A stretch of DNA of 28,555 bases from an uncultured Clostridium sp. (GCA_900541315.1 UQJF01000023.1:1-28555), one strand, 5' to 3'. Counted from the stretch's first letter, positions 1-7,919 are shown. Program-made: numbers and translations. Notes: generated by a model not told the origin, from the sequence alone.

Positions 1-41
1 AAAGAAAGCTGCGCCACAGCCTTGGCAAGCCATCGCGCAGC
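1..41 (-). terminator. Intrinsic terminator of the accessory operon
   Basis: Read on the minus strand, arms GCTGCGC (41-35) and GCGCAGC (14-8) pair perfectly and are followed by TTTCTTT at the very edge of the window. It lies 20 bases past the stop of the ClbS-like gene, so it probably ends that operon. The loop is long (20 nt) and the T-tract is interrupted, so it is a moderate rather than strong call. Confidence 0.5.
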
Positions 42-60
42 GATTTTGTTCAACTGGAAG

Positions 61-579
61 TTATAGTGCAATCTTTTTCCATTTTCTAATCTTGGTTCTA
101 AAGGTTCCGAACGGAGCAACTGTATTAACATGTATGAATTTGTATACTTCCCATACAGCTGTTTTAGTTGCTTCGTCAGCCCATTTTCTCATATGTGGTT
201 TAAATAATTCTTCATCACTCAGAGAATCAATCATTGCATAAATAGAGTTGATATTCTCATTCAATCTGTCTTTCAATTCTTGCAGTGACAGCTGAGCATA
301 TGTATCTGTGAACCATTGATATAATTCGCCAAGCTGATTCCACTTAAAATTATCCGAAGGAGTTTTGACAGGAATACCCTTTCTTTCGTCTGATTCCCAT
401 TTAATAACAAGAGTTGTCCAGCCAACCTGATAAGCAAGATTTTCTGCCGGAGTTCGATCGATCTCATCAATTCTCTTATCTTTTAAATGCTCCGGAATAT
501 CATTAAATTCTGAAATATACTTTGCAAAGCTTTTATTTATCTCGTTTTTAAGTTCGTCTTTATTCTCATATGTTCTCAA
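61..579 (-). CDS. ClbS/DfsB family four-helix bundle protein (DUF1706)
   Basis: A 172-residue soluble protein with the look of the ClbS/DfsB (DUF1706) family: an N-terminal helix, the conserved stretch TPAENLAYQVGW near residues 43-54, a central LYQWFTDTYAQLS helix, and a C-terminal VNTVAPFGTFRTKIRKW segment. ClbS itself protects colibactin producers by hydrolysing the cyclopropane warhead of the toxin; most family members have no known substrate, so a detoxifying role here is only inference. The start codon is TTG (577-579), supported by an AGGAG site 9 bases upstream and by the lack of a better in-frame ATG. It is the last gene of a four-gene minus-strand run and is followed by a hairpin at the window edge. 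No membrane segment or signal peptide is seen. Confidence 0.78.
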   Translation of the reverse strand: MRTYENKDELKNEINKSFAKYISEFNDIPEHLKDKRIDEIDRTPAENLAYQVGWTTLVIKWESDERKGIPVKTPSDNFKWNQLGELYQWFTDTYAQLSLQELKDRLNENINSIYAMIDSLSDEELFKPHMRKWADEATKTAVWEVYKFIHVNTVAPFGTFRTKIRKWKKIAL

Positions 580-633
580 TAGTCTATCTCCTCAGCTTCC
601 GATTTTCCAGTTTCAAAAACTGGAACTTTCAAA

Positions 634-1236
634 TTAGTCTTTGCAAACAACCTTTGAACCTTCACCATCAATTACAATTCCCTGACGGTTGTTAATTGGG
701 GATAGATTCAAATCCGAAAATTCAGTCATTATTTTCTCGGTAACTTTCTTAAATGGTGCTGTAAGATAATGCGGAAGAACATAGAAATCAATCAAATCAA
801 GCCCTGCATCATCTTCTTGTGAGTAGTCCTCCGGCTTTTCATCCATTTGTTCAATATATTGGATAGTTGGAGCGCATATAATCGCACCTGCCGATTCACC
901 GATCATCAGTTTTCCCTTTTCCAATTCCTTCTTCAATAGCTCATCCGTTCCCGTTTTACGAAGCTGGTCCATAAGGAAGAAAGAATTTCCACCAGTAAAA
1001 TATATCACATCCGCATCTTCAAAAACAGACTGTATCGTTAAATAAGCCTCCGTTGAAATATCAATTTCAGTTACGGCTGCTCCCAGTTTATTGAATAGCT
1101 TTCGAGCCGAGCCGACATAACCGGTATAGCCTTCACGCAGCGAAGCTGTGGGAATAAATGCGACTTTCTTGTTATCAATTTCTTCTTTTATCAAACTTCC
1201 TACACTTGAAAAGTGCGAACATAAAAACAGTTTCAT
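634..1236 (-). CDS. Type 1 glutamine amidotransferase-like / peptidase S51 family protein
   Basis: The protein of about 200 residues begins MKLFLCSHF and carries the S51 (peptidase E-like) hallmarks: KVAFIPTAS near the start, DVIYFTGGNSFFLM in the middle, and the nucleophile elbow GESAGAI, whose Ser would be catalytic. A later VLPHYLTAPF stretch supplies the conserved His region. S51 enzymes include aspartyl dipeptidases and cyanophycinases, and the many Clostridial members are uncharacterised, so the substrate is unknown. The open frame extends 23 codons further upstream, but the ATG at 1236 has GGAGG 7 bases upstream and gives the family-typical N-terminus, so I place the start there. This removes an overlap with the methyltransferase gene, leaving a 37-base gap. 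It is probably cotranscribed with its neighbours. Confidence 0.8.
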   Translation of the reverse strand: MKLFLCSHFSSVGSLIKEEIDNKKVAFIPTASLREGYTGYVGSARKLFNKLGAAVTEIDISTEAYLTIQSVFEDADVIYFTGGNSFFLMDQLRKTGTDELLKKELEKGKLMIGESAGAIICAPTIQYIEQMDEKPEDYSQEDDAGLDLIDFYVLPHYLTAPFKKVTEKIMTEFSDLNLSPINNRQGIVIDGEGSKVVCKD

Positions 1237-1273
1237 CCATATCCTCCATTTATACCTTATAGGTGTTTTAGTT

Positions 1274-2035
1274 CTATCTATCCACTTTTTTGTTCGCCGA
1301 TACAATCAGCATCATGGGACGGCGCATTTCATCCTGCATCCCCGGAATATCCATCATGTATTCCGGCGGCTGCGGCTCCACAATATGATTTATTATAAAA
1401 CCATTTGAAAGCAGTGTATTTAGATATGTGGTCAGTGTTCTATGAAATTTTGTAACCTTTTCTCCCAAAAACACAGCTGTTCGTTTGCCCTCATAATAAT
1501 AATTATCCACCGGAAAATGCAGTATTTCTCCTTTTTTGTTATAATACCAGTCTTGTGTTCCATAGGCAGTAAAAACAGGATGTTCAACCGTAAAAACTAG
1601 CTTACCACCAGACTTCAGTATTCTATATATCTTTTTTACTAAAATCTCATAATCTGCTACATAGTGAAACGCAAGTGAACTTAATATTACATCAAAACTC
1701 TCCTCTGGGAATTCCACATCTTCTATAGCACAGCATTTATATTCAACCTGTGGAAAATGTGTTTTTTCTTTGGCTACCTCGAGCATTTTATGAGAAATAT
1801 CAACACCTACAACAGAAGACGCTCCGTGTTCCATCGCATAAATACAGTGCCATCCATAGCCGCATCCTAAATCAAGCACACGCTTATCTTTAAAATCCGG
1901 CAGCAGCTTTCTCAATGTTTCCCATTCTCCTGCACCGGCTAGTCCCTGCTGTGAGCGACTCATTTGACTGTATTTTTGAAAAAATATATCATCATCATAT
2001 TTGTTTTCTTTTCCATATTCTACATAATTCAACAT
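1274..2035 (-). CDS. Class I SAM-dependent methyltransferase
   Basis: A 253-residue protein with a classic Rossmann methyltransferase core. Motif I is VLDLGCGYGWHC (about residues 54-65), the acidic motif II is VVGVDIS, motif post-I/III covers FDVILSSLAFHYV, and ILKSGGKLVFTVEHP is the usual strand-5 segment. The C-terminal region, with a Tyr-rich DNYYYEGKR and EPQPPEYM, resembles the small-molecule methyltransferases annotated broadly as Methyltransf_11/25. The substrate cannot be read from the sequence. The start has GAGGTG spaced 7 bases from the ATG. It sits between the DUF3841 gene (101 bases upstream) and the S51-like gene (37 bases downstream) on the same strand. Confidence 0.88.
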   Translation of the reverse strand: MLNYVEYGKENKYDDDIFFQKYSQMSRSQQGLAGAGEWETLRKLLPDFKDKRVLDLGCGYGWHCIYAMEHGASSVVGVDISHKMLEVAKEKTHFPQVEYKCCAIEDVEFPEESFDVILSSLAFHYVADYEILVKKIYRILKSGGKLVFTVEHPVFTAYGTQDWYYNKKGEILHFPVDNYYYEGKRTAVFLGEKVTKFHRTLTTYLNTLLSNGFIINHIVEPQPPEYMMDIPGMQDEMRRPMMLIVSANKKVDR

Positions 2036-2136
2036 CTTTCACCTCGCTGTAAACTTCAAAGTTTCTGTTCCTTACAAATTTCGATTTATCGTGATACAAA
2101 ATATTCAGCTTTTTTCACCCATTCTTTTTTTATTTC

Positions 2137-2619
2137 TCACATGGTTGCCTGGGTACTAAGATGTGGATGTACTTCACCTTCAAAAGAACAGCTGATATCG
2201 AAAATATTTTCCCAGCTTTTCTGTTTTTCCTCTTCAGAATACACTGCTGAATCGTCAATAGGGAAAATAATGTCGCCATCATTTAGGACGCAGTGCCAGT
2301 AATCAAAATCAGAAAGTAAAACCAGATTGTCCGGGACTTCAATAGTCAGTAAAACAATAGGTGTACCTTTTTCTCCCCAATTACGCCCATGCACACGCAT
2401 ATCCAGTCGTTTCCGCATGCCTTCCCACTGGTACCAGGCCCACACGGGGAATATAACACCTTCTGGTGGTTCACCTATACGCTTTTTCATTTGCTCTGCC
2501 ATCCACAGATAAGAATCTTCAAACCAATCTGCCGCAATGAAATTTTTGTCTGCCCTGAGCACTCCGGTTTGTTCCATTTTTTCATATGCACGTTTATGCT
2601 GTATTGACCACAAAAGCAT
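2137..2619 (-). CDS. DUF3841 domain-containing protein
   Basis: A 160-residue soluble protein that I recognise as DUF3841: it opens with LLWSIQHKRAYEKMEQTGVL, continues with WFEDSYLWMAEQMKKRIGEP and PVWAWYQWEG, and has the later strand VLLTIEVPDNLVLLSDFDYWH. No biochemical role is known for this family. The frame is open to a GTG at 2631, but that codon lies inside the ribosome binding site GAGGTG; the ATG at 2619 is spaced correctly from it and is taken as the start. This is the first gene of the four-gene accessory run, with a promoter candidate 36 bases upstream. Confidence 0.78.
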   Translation of the reverse strand: MLLWSIQHKRAYEKMEQTGVLRADKNFIAADWFEDSYLWMAEQMKKRIGEPPEGVIFPVWAWYQWEGMRKRLDMRVHGRNWGEKGTPIVLLTIEVPDNLVLLSDFDYWHCVLNDGDIIFPIDDSAVYSEEEKQKSWENIFDISCSFEGEVHPHLSTQATM

Positions 2620-2654
2620 GATACACCTCACTGAAATCTTCTGAATTATCTATT

Positions 2655-2684
2655 ATTCTACCATAAAAAATAGAGCCGGTGCAA
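2655..2684 (-). promoter_or_regulatory. Promoter candidate for the DUF3841-methyltransferase-S51-ClbS operon
   Basis: On the minus strand TTGCAC (2684-2679), an 18-base spacer and TAGAAT (2660-2655) are found, with TGG directly before the -10 (extended -10). The -35 lies inside the loop and stem of the preceding terminator hairpin, so the two signals overlap. Read by eye only. Confidence 0.42.
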
Positions 2685-2703
2685 AAAAATCACACCAACT
2701 CTA
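2662..2703 (-). terminator. Intrinsic terminator with G-U pairs in the minus-strand transcript
   Basis: Minus strand: TAGAGTTGGTG (2703-2693) pairs with CACCGGCTCTA (2681-2671) through two G-U pairs, then runs into TTTTTT (2670-2665). In the plus-strand transcript the same positions would be C-A mismatches, so it acts leftward. No convincing intact gene ends just before it; see the remnant frame discussed in the findings. Confidence 0.65.
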
Positions 2704-2875
2704 TCCAGACATTCATTCTTCATTTTCCGGGAATCCAAAGATCAGAGAAAATTCCACTTGTGAGAGGTTTTCTGCTATTTCAGTGTTCCTGGGATGGAGC
2801 GTGTATTTTATGTCTTCATAATGGTTTGTAAAAATTTTCTGTAAGATATTCATAAGACTATTATGAGATATATTT

Positions 2876-2922
2876 TGAAAAAAAGGATTCCCCAACCACT
2901 CAATCTTAAGGAACTGGGGAAT
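2876..2922 (-). terminator. Intrinsic terminator of the DHHW protein gene
   Basis: Minus strand: ATTCCCCA (2922-2915) pairs with TGGGGAAT (2894-2887), then CC and seven T residues (2884-2878). It begins about 43 bases after the stop codon of the DHHW gene, the expected place for its terminator. Confidence 0.72.
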
Positions 2923-2964
2923 TTTCACTTAATATGATAGAAAAGGGTTTTTGATTCCAACATT

Positions 2965-4089
2965 TTAGGTTAAAGTCTCACTGTGATTTAGCACCGATGT
3001 ACTGTACAGAAACAGCACATCCTGATTTTTGAATTCTATAAAACGGTCAAGTAAATCCGCTCGCAGATACCGGATATCAACCAATGTAATCTTTGCATAC
3101 CCTCCTGCCAGAAGAGGAGCAATACTGCTGCCAAAGGAATCACGAAAGATGATAAGTTCCCTGTCTGATTTGTAGTTGGGATTCTCAATGGTGATAAGGG
3201 AACGGGGACCGGAAAGAAAGATTTCATAGGGATCCTTTCCGGATTTCTTTTCCATATTATAGATGCCGCCTATTGTCTGATCTTCATGATTTGTTACGAT
3301 ACAGCTATCTAAGACATCATTGGACAGATAATACAGTGTGTCCGGCGGAAGCGGGAGCGCAGACTGACCGTAATATACACCATAAAAGGGTAAATCCAGT
3401 GCATATTCTGTATAGTTTCCGGAGATAGAAGCACCCATGCTTTCAGCAAGGACCGCGGCTGTCTCTGGAAGCTTCTCCTGACGCCAGTGGGTGTCCGTCT
3501 TGTAGTAATCCGTAATATCCAGTGTTTTTGTAATATCAATATAGTTAGCATAATCCATGCTATTTTGCATTATATGGCACAGTTCCTTATAGTCCATGGA
3601 GAGGTATCCATATTTCTCAGCAAGAAAATAGCTTTTATCCGGTACAATAGAGAGATAGATATCCATCTTCTTGTCCATTAAATACTTCTCATAGATATAT
3701 TCAAACTGGTCCGTTGCATGTTCCAGAGAATCCGTATGCAATGGGTATTCAAGTTTTGCGGCATATCCGTCCTTTATATAAATATCATGATTATCAAGCT
3801 GGCCGAACACATGGTAGATTGTGTAAGCTTTCAGCGTACGGAACTGATTTCGCAGCGGAAATTGATTCAGGGTATATTTCTCAAAACCTGTCATAAAGCT
3901 TCCGTCGGATATGACCTCCAGGGAAAGTGCCGGACGCTGGGCAAGCTTTCGACGTTCGCTGTCGGAAAAATCCCTGGAGGGCAGCAGCCAGGATGCCAAT
4001 GTAAGACTTATAAAGATGAGACCCGGTACAACCACAGTCAATATGCGGTTCATGTTCGTTATACTTTTTATACGTTTATATTCGTTCAT
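2965..4089 (-). CDS. DHHW / AlgX-AlgJ-like SGNH-fold surface protein
   Basis: A 374-residue protein with one N-terminal membrane anchor (about residues 16-36, ILTVVVPGLIFISLTLASWL) and an extracellular domain. The sequence YKTDTHWRQE (about residue 195) carries the D-x-H-W signature of DHHW proteins, and IIFRDSFGSSIAPLLA near residue 309 has the Asp-Ser pair typical of the SGNH-like acetyltransferase fold of AlgJ/AlgX. Such proteins act with an MBOAT membrane acyltransferase to O-acetylate surface polysaccharide. The start has AGGAAGGA upstream. The partner MBOAT gene lies immediately upstream but is broken, so this protein is probably without its usual acyl donor unless another MBOAT exists elsewhere. 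A terminator follows. Confidence 0.8.
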   Translation of the reverse strand: MNEYKRIKSITNMNRILTVVVPGLIFISLTLASWLLPSRDFSDSERRKLAQRPALSLEVISDGSFMTGFEKYTLNQFPLRNQFRTLKAYTIYHVFGQLDNHDIYIKDGYAAKLEYPLHTDSLEHATDQFEYIYEKYLMDKKMDIYLSIVPDKSYFLAEKYGYLSMDYKELCHIMQNSMDYANYIDITKTLDITDYYKTDTHWRQEKLPETAAVLAESMGASISGNYTEYALDLPFYGVYYGQSALPLPPDTLYYLSNDVLDSCIVTNHEDQTIGGIYNMEKKSGKDPYEIFLSGPRSLITIENPNYKSDRELIIFRDSFGSSIAPLLAGGYAKITLVDIRYLRADLLDRFIEFKNQDVLFLYSTSVLNHSETLT

Positions 4090-4118
4090 CTGTCATTCCT
4101 TCCTGAAACTGGATATTC

Positions 4119-4817
4119 CTAGAACCTGAAATAAAGGAATGGGTTAAAAGAGCCATCTACCAGATAGGCCGTGCAAACAAGCAGCAGGGCAGAAAGAACC
4201 ACAGGTTCAGCCAATGCCATAACCGCCGCACCTGCTTTCCATCGCTGAATCCCCTTGCAAAAGGATTTTGGAATAGGTGTTGCACCAAGGAAAGCAATTA
4301 TCAGAACCACAAAATAGCTGCGGAAATAGTAGCTGAACTCAGCTGAAACCAACGGATATGCGTCTGCTCCAAACATGGCTTTTATATATGAAAATGCCTG
4401 GGACATATTAACAGCATCAAAAAACACAAAACTGACCACGACAGCAGTAAATACGTAGATATGGCTTAACATGCGGCTTTTTTTCAGATGGTTTAGGAGA
4501 AAGACCTTTTCCAAAATCAGCAGCAGGGCAAAATAAAGACCCTAGATCACGAAATTCCAGGCGGCACCATGCCAAAAGCCTGTCAGCATCCAGACCAGGA
4601 ATTTTGCCGGAGCCTCCGCCTCATGCTCTGCATCACCGCCTACAGCTGAAAACTGCTTATCTTCGCCAAAGGCATCCCAAACCTCTGTATAAAAATCAAC
4701 TGCCGATTCAATCACAGTTCCCTGGGGCTTAGGTGGGTCATTTGCCGGCTTACTGCCGCAGCCTGCCAGAGAGACAGCCATGGTAAGAATCAGAAGAGAA
4801 GTAATCGTTTTTTTCAT
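4119..4817 (-). pseudogene. Lipoprotein-MBOAT fusion remnant broken by an amber codon
   Basis: The 5' part (from 4817) starts with a lipoprotein signal, SLLILTMAVSLAGCGS, and a region resembling DUF4358 lipoproteins (AVDFYTEVWDAFGEDKQFS). After EAEAP it turns, in frame, into the MBOAT acyltransferase core FLVWMLTGFWHGAAWNFVI, which normally sits about two thirds of the way along a roughly 450-residue protein. The next codon is TAG (4544-4542), where this family usually has Trp (TGG). The frame then continues without a shift through GLYFALLLILEKVF to the normal MBOAT C-terminus FNPFLYFRF. I infer two events: a deletion that fused the lipoprotein start to the MBOAT C-terminal third, and a point nonsense mutation. 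The conserved His of WHGA is kept, but most of the membrane protein is missing. Confidence 0.85.
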
Positions 4818-4859
4818 ATTGGAAAATTCCTTTCAGTTATTTGTTTCTGCATATCAGGC

Positions 4860-4870
4860 TATATTATCTC
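4860..4870 (-). promoter_or_regulatory. Extended -10 promoter candidate for the MBOAT/DHHW locus
   Basis: Minus strand TGA followed by GATAAT (4868-4863), about 45 bases before the lipoprotein start codon. A weak TTACTT lies 17 bases further upstream. Position is good; the -35 match is poor. Confidence 0.35.
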
Positions 4871-5022
4871 AGAAAAGCCAGCATAAAGTAAGGCAGGTAA
4901 CAGAACAGTAAGAAATGTAAAGATTAATTAAGATATTGCAGAAGACTTCGGAAAATTTAAAACAGAGCTTCAAGAAACTCTTCCAGTTTGTCTGTTTGGT
5001 AAATAAAAGGAAGGAAAGAAAC

Positions 5023-5071
5023 AATAAAAGAGCAGGTATGAAATAGGAGCAATATCAATTTCAGACCTGCT
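5023..5071 (-). terminator. Intrinsic terminator of the MATE gene
   Basis: Minus strand: AGCAGGT then TGAAAT (5071-5058, with one unpaired base) pairs with ATTTCA and ACCTGCT (5044-5031), followed by CTTTTATTG. It starts 20 bases after the MATE stop codon. Confidence 0.65.
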
Positions 5072-5090
5072 TTTGACTTTATAGATTCAT

Positions 5091-6461
5091 TTATTCAAGC
5101 ATTTCCTGTGCTTTCAACAGGTTCCGCAGGCAATAGTAAAAGGCCGGAATCAGAAAGGCGTCTGCCATAAGCCACGCAAGAGGAGAAGCAAAGCATATGA
5201 TAATATAGCCGAAGATGGGAACCAGTGCAAATCCAACCAAAGCCCGGGCGATCATCTCGCAGACACCGGCGAGAATGGCAAGAAGACTGTAGCCCATTCC
5301 CTGAATGGTAAAACGCCATACATTGACGATGGTAAGCGGAATATAAAACAGAGAATTAAAGGTTAAAAACTGGTGAGCCTGATGAATTACAACTGTCTCC
5401 GAAGCATCTACAAAGAGCAGTGGGATCACACCGCCGAACAGGGTCAGGACAATGCATGCCAGAACCGAGTAGATGCTTCCAATGAAGGTTGCAGAACGAA
5501 CTCCCTGGCGGATACGGTCAGTTTTCCCGGCACCGGCATTCTGTCCGGCATAGGTTGCCATTGTGCCTCCCAGTGCATCAAAGGGGCAGCAGAAGAACAT
5601 ACCGATCTTCTGACCGGCAGTAACCGAGGCAACCGCAATGGAACCGAGAGAGTTGATGGCGGTCTGGATTACCACCGAACCGATGGCGGTGATGGAGTAC
5701 TGAAGTCCCATCGGAATACCCATCATGCAGAGACGATAGAGGTGGTAGGTACTGATTCGTGTTTCCTCCCGATGCATTTTTAAAATATCGAATTTCTTCT
5801 TCATATAAATCAGGCAGAGAATGCCTGAAACAGCCTGTGCAATCACCGTAGCATAAGCAGCACCGGCTGTTCCGGTTCCTATCTGTACGATGAAAAACAG
5901 ATCCAGTACGATATTAAAGAGACTGGATAAAATCAGAAAATAAACAGGTGTCCTGGAGTCTCCCAATGCACGGATGATACCGGCTAAGGTATTGTACAGA
6001 TACGTGGCCGGAATACCGGCAAACACAAAGAAGATATAGCTGTAGGCACCGTCGATGATATTGTCCGGTGTCTGCATCCAGACAAGAATCTGACGGGTCA
6101 GCAGACAGACGATTACGGTCATAACCACAGCGAAAAAAGATGCCAGCCATCCGGCATTGGCAACGAAACGCCGCATGTTCTTATAATCCTGGGCGCCGAA
6201 CCGCTGAGCAACCGGAATGGAGAATCCGGTGCATACACCGATTACAAAGCCATTAATCATAAAGTTGATAGCAGCTGTGGAGCCAACGGAAGCCAGGGCA
6301 TCCACGCCCAGAAACTTTCCTACAATAATGGTATCGACCATGCTGTAAAATTGCTGAAACAAAAGCCCCATCAGCATGGGAATGGCGAATCCAAGAATCA
6401 ATTTAGCCGGGCTTCCAGTTGTCATATCTTTAATGGTAGATTGTTTTGCAGATTGACTCAT
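5091..6461 (-). CDS. MATE family efflux transporter (MepA-like branch)
   Basis: A 456-residue integral membrane protein with about twelve hydrophobic segments and the MATE signature early on: ILGFAIPMLMGLLFQQFY then SMVDTIIVGKFLGVDALASVG. The matching half-repeat begins near MGIPMGLQYSITAIGSVVIQ. MATE proteins export cationic drugs or metabolites in exchange for Na+ or H+; the substrate here is unknown. The start is supported by GGGAG 8 bases upstream. It is a single-gene transcription unit with its own terminator. A second, clearly different MATE protein is encoded at 10616-11935. Confidence 0.9.
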   Translation of the reverse strand: MSQSAKQSTIKDMTTGSPAKLILGFAIPMLMGLLFQQFYSMVDTIIVGKFLGVDALASVGSTAAINFMINGFVIGVCTGFSIPVAQRFGAQDYKNMRRFVANAGWLASFFAVVMTVIVCLLTRQILVWMQTPDNIIDGAYSYIFFVFAGIPATYLYNTLAGIIRALGDSRTPVYFLILSSLFNIVLDLFFIVQIGTGTAGAAYATVIAQAVSGILCLIYMKKKFDILKMHREETRISTYHLYRLCMMGIPMGLQYSITAIGSVVIQTAINSLGSIAVASVTAGQKIGMFFCCPFDALGGTMATYAGQNAGAGKTDRIRQGVRSATFIGSIYSVLACIVLTLFGGVIPLLFVDASETVVIHQAHQFLTFNSLFYIPLTIVNVWRFTIQGMGYSLLAILAGVCEMIARALVGFALVPIFGYIIICFASPLAWLMADAFLIPAFYYCLRNLLKAQEMLE

Positions 6462-6848
6462 AAAGCAGTCTCCCTTCTTTTACAAATCAAACAAGTATAG
6501 CTGAATCCGAAATCACATGGAATTGATCAAAAAATCTCAAACATAAATTTTATAAGAAAGATGGAAAATTGGCAATTCATAAAAGTCACGAAAAATTGGA
6601 ACGATAAAAGAAAAAATTTGGAATAAGAAGCATTGGAAAAATCTCTTGATTTCAACCGGATTGTAGCTACAGGAATATGACTAATGCTTTGTTTCTATGA
6701 ATGTTCCTCACTTTATCGCTACCTAAATGACATTGATGGCTGAATTGTAACCAATTTTATTATGATTGGTACTGGTGAGCCAGTCTTTTCTGTGTTACAA
6801 TATATACGTTATGAATAAACACGGTCCTGAATCATGGAGGCACAAACT
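6462..6848. other. Divergent intergenic region between the MATE gene and the XRE gene
   Basis: An AT-rich region of 387 bases with no credible gene. On the minus side a -10-like TATACT (6499-6494) could serve the MATE gene. Near the plus-strand gene there is an inverted repeat ACCAAT/ATTGGT (6750-6755 and 6765-6770) and directly after it a small hairpin ACTGG-TGAG-CCAGT (6771-6784). These lie just upstream of the -10 of the XRE gene and could be its autoregulatory operator. Confidence 0.4.
6793..6801 (+). promoter_or_regulatory. Extended -10 promoter candidate for the XRE regulator
   Basis: TGT followed by TACAAT, 48 bases before the chosen start codon; the -35 at the right distance (TGGTGA) matches the consensus poorly. 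The inverted repeats just upstream support a regulated promoter. Confidence 0.35.
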
Positions 6849-7166
6849 ATGGAACCAATGTATTTGTCAATCCAACCGGAAAAGACTGGAGAACGCATAA
6901 AAAAGCTGCTTTTGGAACAGGGATATACGATTCGGGAGATCCAGGGAGCTTTCGGATTTGAAAATCCGCAGGCTATTTATAAATGGCTATCCGGCAAATC
7001 GTTACCCAGCATAGATAATTTTGTTATTTTAAGTAGATTATTACATACTACGATTGAAGATATCCTCGTCATTGACGGGGATATTCCTCGTTTATGGGGG
7101 ATTTTAAACCGATGGTTGAATGACATCTGCCACCGAATGATTTACAATCGGATCAGAAACAAATGA
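6849..7166 (+). CDS. XRE-family helix-turn-helix transcriptional regulator
   Basis: A small DNA-binding protein of 105 residues. The region GERIKKLLLEQGYTIREIQGA and then FENPQAIYKWLSGKSLPSIDNFVILSRLLHTTIEDIL forms a five-helix HTH_3/XRE domain, with AIYKWLSGKSLPS as the recognition-helix segment. The upstream ATG at 6834 overlaps the ribosome binding site GGAGG (6836-6840), so the ATG at 6849, 8 bases downstream, is preferred. The short C-terminal tail (RWLNDICHRMIYNRIRNK) has no recognised domain. It is followed after 33 bases by a gene of unknown function on the same strand, so the two may form a small regulator-effector unit. Confidence 0.82.
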   Translation: MEPMYLSIQPEKTGERIKKLLLEQGYTIREIQGAFGFENPQAIYKWLSGKSLPSIDNFVILSRLLHTTIEDILVIDGDIPRLWGILNRWLNDICHRMIYNRIRNK

Positions 7167-7199
7167 TGGAAGATGAGGATAGAGAGGAAGGCGAAAATC

Positions 7200-7715
7200 A
7201 TGCAGAAAATCACATCGGCTTATGCAAATAAGATGCTGAGAAGCCTTGAGGAAGACAAAGCATTCTGGGTCAACAAGGAAGCATCATCCAGTACTTACAT
7301 TGCTGCTGTCAATGAGGAGCCGGTCATTCCGGAATACGATTACATGACAGTTGCGAATACAATTGATGAGATAGACAGGAAAATCGTCACTATTAAACAC
7401 GCATTGAACCTGACCAATGCCACAGCAAAAGTGCAGGTGGGTGAACAGGAGATGAGCATTGACAGTATTCTGGTTCGAATGGCTCAGCTCAATAAGAGAA
7501 AGGCTGTTCTTGATGATATGCGTAAGAGACTGCCAAAAACGCGTGTGTATGGCAGTGCATTTAGCTCATCTGGTTCAGCGCCTGAGTATAAGTATATCAA
7601 CTACGATCCGGAACTGATCCGGCAGGAATATGACCGTATTTCCAATACGATCATGGACATGCAGATCGCACTGGATCGCTATAACCAGACGGTGCTGTTT
7701 GAGGTAGATATCTGA
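7200..7715 (+). CDS. Uncharacterised helical protein, DIP1984-like
   Basis: A 171-residue protein, mostly alpha-helical with no membrane segment. The middle, IDEIDRKIVTIKHALNLTN, followed by a short strand and then ILVRMAQLNKRKAVLDDMRK and a final helix EYDRISNTIMDMQIALDRYN, follows the order of the DIP1984 family (helical pair, N-x-T-N turn, strand, helix). I regard this as a distant resemblance, not a firm assignment. The start at 7200 is chosen because AGGAAGG lies 8 bases upstream; an ATG at 7173 has only a weak site. It sits 33 bases after the XRE gene and two terminators follow, with a heptamer repeat array in between. The function is unknown. Confidence 0.6.
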   Translation: MQKITSAYANKMLRSLEEDKAFWVNKEASSSTYIAAVNEEPVIPEYDYMTVANTIDEIDRKIVTIKHALNLTNATAKVQVGEQEMSIDSILVRMAQLNKRKAVLDDMRKRLPKTRVYGSAFSSSGSAPEYKYINYDPELIRQEYDRISNTIMDMQIALDRYNQTVLFEVDI

Positions 7716-7773
7716 TCACTCATTCCGTGCAGGACATATTTCTAACAATACTTACTGGCGGTTACGGTTCATA

Positions 7774-7808
7774 GTTATCGTTTATCGGTTATTTGTTATC
7801 GGGTTATG
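7774..7808. repeat. Five in-phase heptamers, iteron-like
   Basis: Five consecutive 7-base units: GTTATCG, TTTATCG, GTTATTT, GTTATCG, GGTTATG. The sequence GGTTCAT occurs on both sides (7766-7772 and 7815-7821). The array lies in non-coding DNA between the unknown gene and its terminator. It could be a protein-binding iteron cluster, a leader sequence, or chance in an AT-rich stretch. Confidence 0.45.
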
Positions 7809-7919
7809 TGTTCCGGTTCATGGAAACGACTTTTGGAAAGCATATAATGCAGATTTTCAAAATGTCCTGTAAAAACCTGTGAGAGATCACGGTGCCAAGG
7901 TACGGTTTTCAGGCACGAC

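Larger units (their letters stand above)
2620..2964. other. 345-base stretch without a convincing gene
   Basis: It contains two minus-strand terminators (2662-2703 and 2876-2922), the promoter candidate for the accessory operon, and a 71-codon open frame (2713-2928) that I do not call as a gene. It looks like a junction between two unrelated transcription units. Confidence 0.6.

Noticed and set aside
2713..2928. 71-codon open frame on the minus strand as a gene
   Set aside because: GTG start without a ribosome site, preceded directly by a stop codon, and overlapping the terminator of the upstream gene. Kept only as a possible remnant.
7774..7808. CRISPR array or plasmid origin
   Set aside because: Repeats are only 7 bases with no spacers, and no replication gene is nearby.
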